A DNA stretch of 64,000 bases from Janibacter corallicola NBRC 107790. Its GTDB lineage: Bacteria; Actinomycetota; Actinomycetes; Actinomycetales; Dermatophilaceae. A program made the position numbers and the translations under genes. Location: contig NZ_BCSR01000001.1 of assembly GCF_001570965.1 (NCBI RefSeq), positions 124,001 to 188,000 on the forward strand, in the 5' to 3' direction. Positions within the stretch are counted from its first letter, which is position 1; each line of letters starts with the position of its first letter. The notes under the pieces are model-generated. The model searched no databases and was not told the origin of the DNA. It saw only the letters and a program-made list of their open reading frames with translations. Shown here in pieces: positions 61,160 through 64,000 of the stretch.

Positions 61160-61662
61160 CGGAGGGATACCGGATGACGGGGACCAGGTCTGAGGTTCGG
61201 CGGGCGGAGACACCTGACCAGCTGGGCAATGCGCCGGGCTTCGTCATCCGCAGGCTCTACCAGTCCTACACCGCCCTGTGGTCGCGCATGATCGGCTCTC
61301 AGCTGACCGGACCGCAGTTCGCGGTCCTCGACGTCCTCGACGCCTACGACGGGTCCGACCAGGTGTCGGTGGGCCATGCCGCTGCGCTCGACGCCTCGAC
61401 CATGGTGGACGTCGCGCGACGGCTCGAGCGCCGCTCACTCATCGTCCGGACCCGGTCGCCGATCGATGCCCGCCGCAAGGTCGTGCAGATCACCTCCCTC
61501 GGGGAGAGTGAGCTCGCTCGGGCGCGCGAACGGCGCGTGGAGCTCGAGGGGATCCTCTTCGGTCACAACCGACGGCGCAAGGACGAGATCATGGCCGAGA
61601 TGAATGATCTCAGCAAACGGTGGGTGGAGCTCGCGTCCGAGCTCGCGGCTGCCGACGACTGA
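61156..61662 (+). CDS. nicR: MarR family regulator of the nic operon (NicR-like)
   Basis: Winged-helix regulator of 168 residues: RLYQSYTALWSRMIGSQLTGPQFAVLDVLDAYDGSDQVSVGHAAALDASTMVDVARRLERRSLIVRTRSPIDARR (in essence). In Pseudomonas NicR represses nic genes and responds to 6-hydroxynicotinate. The GTG start overlaps the nicD stop; ATG at 61174 is an alternative. It is co-translated with the operon it probably controls. Confidence 0.85.
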   Translation: MTEGYRMTGTRSEVRRAETPDQLGNAPGFVIRRLYQSYTALWSRMIGSQLTGPQFAVLDVLDAYDGSDQVSVGHAAALDASTMVDVARRLERRSLIVRTRSPIDARRKVVQITSLGESELARARERRVELEGILFGHNRRRKDEIMAEMNDLSKRWVELASELAAADD

Positions 61663-61719
61663 GGTCCTGGCTGTCGGCGGGTCGGGCTGGCGTGGATCCC
61701 CGTGACGACGCAGAGCACG

Positions 61720-61749
61720 GCGGCGAAGGGAGCGGACCGGCTCCGCCGC
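61720..61749. terminator. Hairpin at the end of the nic operon
   Basis: GCGGC (61720-61724) pairs with GCCGC (61745-61749), and GGAGC (61729-61733) with GCTCC (61740-61744), around a 6-nt loop and a small bulge. A second short dyad CTGAG...CTCAG (61755-61773) overlaps the convergent gene stop. It probably terminates both directions. Confidence 0.5.
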
Positions 61750-61769
61750 GAGCGCTGAGGGGGCGCCGC

Positions 61770-62105
61770 TCAGGTCAGGTCGGCGACCGCCTCGGCGTGG
61801 GCCCGGGCCAGCTCCTCCAGGTCGGCGCGGTACTCCGCCATCCGGCAGCCGCGTCCGTTGCGCTTGACGAGCAGACCCTCGTCCGCCCAGTGCTCGAAGG
61901 CCGTCTCCCGCTTGAACTTCGGCGGGTCCCCGGCCGCGTTGACGACCCGCCACCAGGCGACGCCGGAGCCGTACTCGCGCATGATCGCCCCGACGTGACG
62001 TGGCCCGGTGCCGACGAGCTCGGCGAGGTCGCCGTAGGAGACCACCCGGCCGGAGGGCACCAGCTCCACCGCCCGCAGCACCTTCTCCACGAGCACCTCG
62101 TCCAT
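61770..62105 (-). CDS. Alkyltransferase-like (ATL) DNA repair protein
   Basis: Protein of 111 residues similar to the C-terminal part of O6-methylguanine-DNA methyltransferase: VLRAVELVPSGRVVSYGDLAELVGTGPRHVGAIMR. The catalytic PCHRV motif is replaced by WWRVV, so it cannot take up the alkyl group and probably binds lesions for nucleotide excision repair. It follows the cyclophilin gene by 2 bp. Confidence 0.85.
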   Translation of the reverse strand: MDEVLVEKVLRAVELVPSGRVVSYGDLAELVGTGPRHVGAIMREYGSGVAWWRVVNAAGDPPKFKRETAFEHWADEGLLVKRNGRGCRMAEYRADLEELARAHAEAVADLT

Positions 62106-62107
62106 GC

Positions 62108-62797
62108 TCACCCCTGCTCGATCGTGACCTTCTCGATCGTGTGCTCGACCTCCGGAGCCCCCTCGCCGTCGGAGCCGTCCTCGGCGATCCGCTGCAGGAC
62201 GTCCTGCCCGTCGGTGACCTGCCCGAAGAGGCTGTAGTCCGGCGCCAGCGCGACCCCCGCCTGCCCGGTGATGATGAAGAACTGCGAGCCGTTGGTGTCC
62301 GGCCCGCTGTTGGCCATCGCGACCGAGCCGACCTTGTAGGCGCCCTTCTTCGGCAGCTCGTCCTCGAAGGTGTAGCCCGGCCCGCCCGTGCCGTTGCCCT
62401 CCGGGTCGCCGCCCTGGGCCATGAAGTTCGTGATGACCCGGTGGAAGGTCAGCCCGTCGTAGAAGTGGTATCGGGAGAGCACGACGAAGTTGTTGACCGT
62501 CTTCGGCGCCTTCTTGGCATCCAGGGCGATCTCGATCTCGCCGGCGTCGGTCTCCAGCGTCGCCGTGTACTTCTTCTTCGTGTCGATGCACATCGGCGGC
62601 GCCTGCTCGAAGCTCGTCGTCCGCTGCGACGAGCCGTCCTCGGCCGGGCACTGCGTCTCGCCGCTGGCCGAGTCCGCACTGGAAGAGCCGCCCGAGGCGC
62701 TGCTCGAGGAGTCGCCCGAGCCGTCCGATCCCGAGCCGCACCCGGCGAGGACGAGCACGGCGGCAGCGGCGACGGGGGCGAGGCGGCGGAGGGTCAT
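62108..62797 (-). CDS. Cyclophilin-type peptidyl-prolyl isomerase lipoprotein
   Basis: Secreted lipoprotein of 229 residues. The signal MTLRRLAPVAAAAVLVLAGC ends at lipobox LAGC. A Ser/Gly-rich linker follows, then a cyclophilin domain with FHRVITNFMAQGGDP and NGSQFFIITG, the active-site motifs. It folds exported proteins. The start MTLRRLA was chosen over one 11 codons upstream because it gives a proper signal peptide. Confidence 0.92.
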   Translation of the reverse strand: MTLRRLAPVAAAAVLVLAGCGSGSDGSGDSSSSASGGSSSADSASGETQCPAEDGSSQRTTSFEQAPPMCIDTKKKYTATLETDAGEIEIALDAKKAPKTVNNFVVLSRYHFYDGLTFHRVITNFMAQGGDPEGNGTGGPGYTFEDELPKKGAYKVGSVAMANSGPDTNGSQFFIITGQAGVALAPDYSLFGQVTDGQDVLQRIAEDGSDGEGAPEVEHTIEKVTIEQG

Positions 62798-62856
62798 GGA
62801 CGTGAGTCTACGAAGGTCCGCGGGCCCCACCGTGGCAGGCGCGGCATCATGACCCC

Positions 62857-63816
62857 ATGACCTCGCTCGCCACCCTGCTCGAACGCACTCTGATCGTGTC
62901 CGCCCCCATGGCCGGGGCCGCCGGCGGCCGGCTCGCCCATGCCGTCACCGAGGGCGGCGGCCTCGGGATGGTCGGGACCCGCGGCACCTCCTCCCGGGCC
63001 TGGATCGCCGAGCAGGCAGCGATCGCCGGGGCGGGAGGCACCGCCCTTCGAGGCGACTCCGTCGCACCTCAGGGCACTCCCTTCGGCATCGGGTTGATGG
63101 CGTGGCCGCCCTCGGTGACCGAGCAGGTCGAGGCGGTGCTCGCTCTCGAGGGCGAGCAACGGCCGGCCTTCGTGTCGGTCTCCTTCGGCCCCCTCGCCGA
63201 GCCGGTCGCCCGGCTGCGGGAGGCCGGTCTGCCCGTGGTGAGCCAGGTGGGCGACGAGGCGGACATCGAGGAGGCGCTCGCGGCCGACGTCGACGGCCTC
63301 GTGGCCCGCGGTGGCGAAGGGGGTGGCCACGGCCGTGACGCGATGCCCACGGAAGAGATCCTCCGGCTCGCGCTCGCTGCGACCGACCGCCCGGTCCTGG
63401 CCGCGGGCGGCATCGCCACCTCCGACGACGTCGCGGCGGTGCTCGCGGCCGGCGCGGCCGCGGCCTGGTGCGGGACCGCCTTCCTCACCTGTCGTGAGGC
63501 GGACAACTCCGAGGCCGCCCGGGCCGCGCTCGCGCGGGCCACGGGCACGCGGTACTCGCGGGTCCACGACGTCGCCCAGGAGCTGGCCTGGCCGCCGCAG
63601 TTCGGCGCCCGGGCGGTCGCCACCCCCTTCGTGCGGGAGTGGGCCGGCCGCGAGCACGAGATGGACGCCGCGGCCAGGGCCGAGCACGCGGCAGGGCGCG
63701 AGCGCGGCGACGTCGCCTACGTGCCGCTCTACGCGGGGGTCGGCGTCGAGCGGCTCACCAGCGGGACCGACGCCGCCACCGTCGTCGCCGAGCTGACCCC
63801 CGGAGGCCGCGGATGA
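62857..63816 (+). CDS. Nitronate monooxygenase family protein
   Basis: FMN TIM-barrel enzyme of 319 residues. It begins LLERTLIVSAPMAGAAGGRLAHAVTEGGGLGMVG, has VARGGEGGGHGRD with the catalytic-region His, and VLAAGGIATSDDVAAVLAAGAAAAWCGTAF for FMN phosphate binding. It oxidises alkyl nitronates or relatives such as propionate-3-nitronate. Its stop overlaps the next start as ATGA. Confidence 0.88.
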   Translation: MTSLATLLERTLIVSAPMAGAAGGRLAHAVTEGGGLGMVGTRGTSSRAWIAEQAAIAGAGGTALRGDSVAPQGTPFGIGLMAWPPSVTEQVEAVLALEGEQRPAFVSVSFGPLAEPVARLREAGLPVVSQVGDEADIEEALAADVDGLVARGGEGGGHGRDAMPTEEILRLALAATDRPVLAAGGIATSDDVAAVLAAGAAAAWCGTAFLTCREADNSEAARAALARATGTRYSRVHDVAQELAWPPQFGARAVATPFVREWAGREHEMDAAARAEHAAGRERGDVAYVPLYAGVGVERLTSGTDAATVVAELTPGGRG

Positions 63817-64000
63817 AGGTGCGCGACGACGAGCACCACGTCTGGCGGGTGAGTCGCCGGTGGCTGCCGTGGCGGCGGAAGTGCCGCATGCCTGACGCCT
63901 GGTCGAATGCCTCCGGCACCGGGATCGAGGTCATCGACGGCATCATCTTCCTCGTCCTCATCGTGCCGCTGCTCCTGTGGAGCGTGGTCATCCTCCTCGA
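63813..64000 (+). CDS. Hypothetical membrane protein (cut by window edge)
   Basis: 62 residues are visible. A basic, Trp-rich start (MKVRDDEHHVWRVSRRWLPW) precedes a hydrophobic helix (IIFLVLIVPLLLWSVVILL). No family is recognised. The start overlaps the nitronate monooxygenase stop. The C-terminal end is beyond the right edge. Confidence 0.65.
   Translation, partial: MKVRDDEHHVWRVSRRWLPWRRKCRMPDAWSNASGTGIEVIDGIIFLVLIVPLLLWSVVILL

Noticed and set aside
1-64000. CGAAGGG as an FtsK-orienting (KOPS-like) sequence
   Set aside because: Copies are split about equally between strands, whereas orienting sequences are strongly skewed.

Overview
The window is high-G+C chromosomal DNA, estimated by eye at about 70% G+C, from an actinobacterium. 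The evidence is a WhiB regulator, the fhaA-fhaB-pstP-rodA-pbpA-pknB cell-wall cluster next to tRNA-Leu(CAG), DtxR-type iron boxes, DUF5926, and many GTG starts with ATGA/GTGA coupling. The gene content and a very frequent CGAAGGG/CCCTTCG word suggest a Micrococcales member of the Intrasporangiaceae/Janibacter kind. That placement is inference only. The cell-wall cluster beside tRNA-Leu is near the origin in mycobacteria, so this window may be origin-proximal too.

Layout: 1-6.7 kb holds the morphogenesis and signalling operon (minus strand). 6.8-11.2 kb holds small genes, a MerR/DUF4188 divergent pair, tRNA-Leu with a strong terminator, a large inverted repeat, and a protein of unknown family with a broken tandem copy. 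11.2-15.9 kb is a fatty-acid beta-oxidation set (fadA-fadB-fadE) with a TetR regulator. 15.9-18 kb is an ArsR/MFS pair flanked by palindromic repeats that run into the coding ends. 18-23.4 kb is a coupled run: circularly permuted ATP-grasp/alpha-E, transglutaminase, patatin, acyltransferase. 23.4-24.1 kb is a Phd/VapC toxin-antitoxin pair with a perfect palindromic operator. 24.1-39.3 kb is a mixed housekeeping and accessory stretch: pheA, rsgA, pirin, gcdH, a MarR/MFS efflux pair, an M20 peptidase, a WYL regulator, an SDR and a phosphotransferase. 39.4-44 kb has a PPOX-WhiB pair and an iron-siderophore ABC importer behind tandem DtxR-like boxes. 44-50.2 kb has a lipid kinase, a YVTN propeller, a frameshifted gene, and a TetR/ABC exporter.

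The most striking region is 50.3-61.7 kb, a complete aerobic nicotinate (vitamin B3) catabolic cluster. It encodes a transporter, a three-subunit molybdenum hydroxylase (nicotinate to 6-hydroxynicotinate), NicC (to 2,5-dihydroxypyridine), NicX (ring opening to N-formylmaleamate), NicD (deformylation), NicF (deamidation to maleate), NicE (maleate to fumarate) and a MarR regulator. Seven genes from the FAD subunit to the regulator overlap by 4 bp each. The hydroxylase differs from the two-component, cytochrome-linked NicAB of Pseudomonas, and a CoxG-like protein with a C-terminal hydrophobic helix is embedded in the operon. This suggests a different electron route, possibly to the quinone pool. 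nicE is divergent from the rest, and both promoters carry the same 9-mer. No IS element, integrase, CRISPR array or rRNA was seen. No gene-free stretch exceeds 300 bases.
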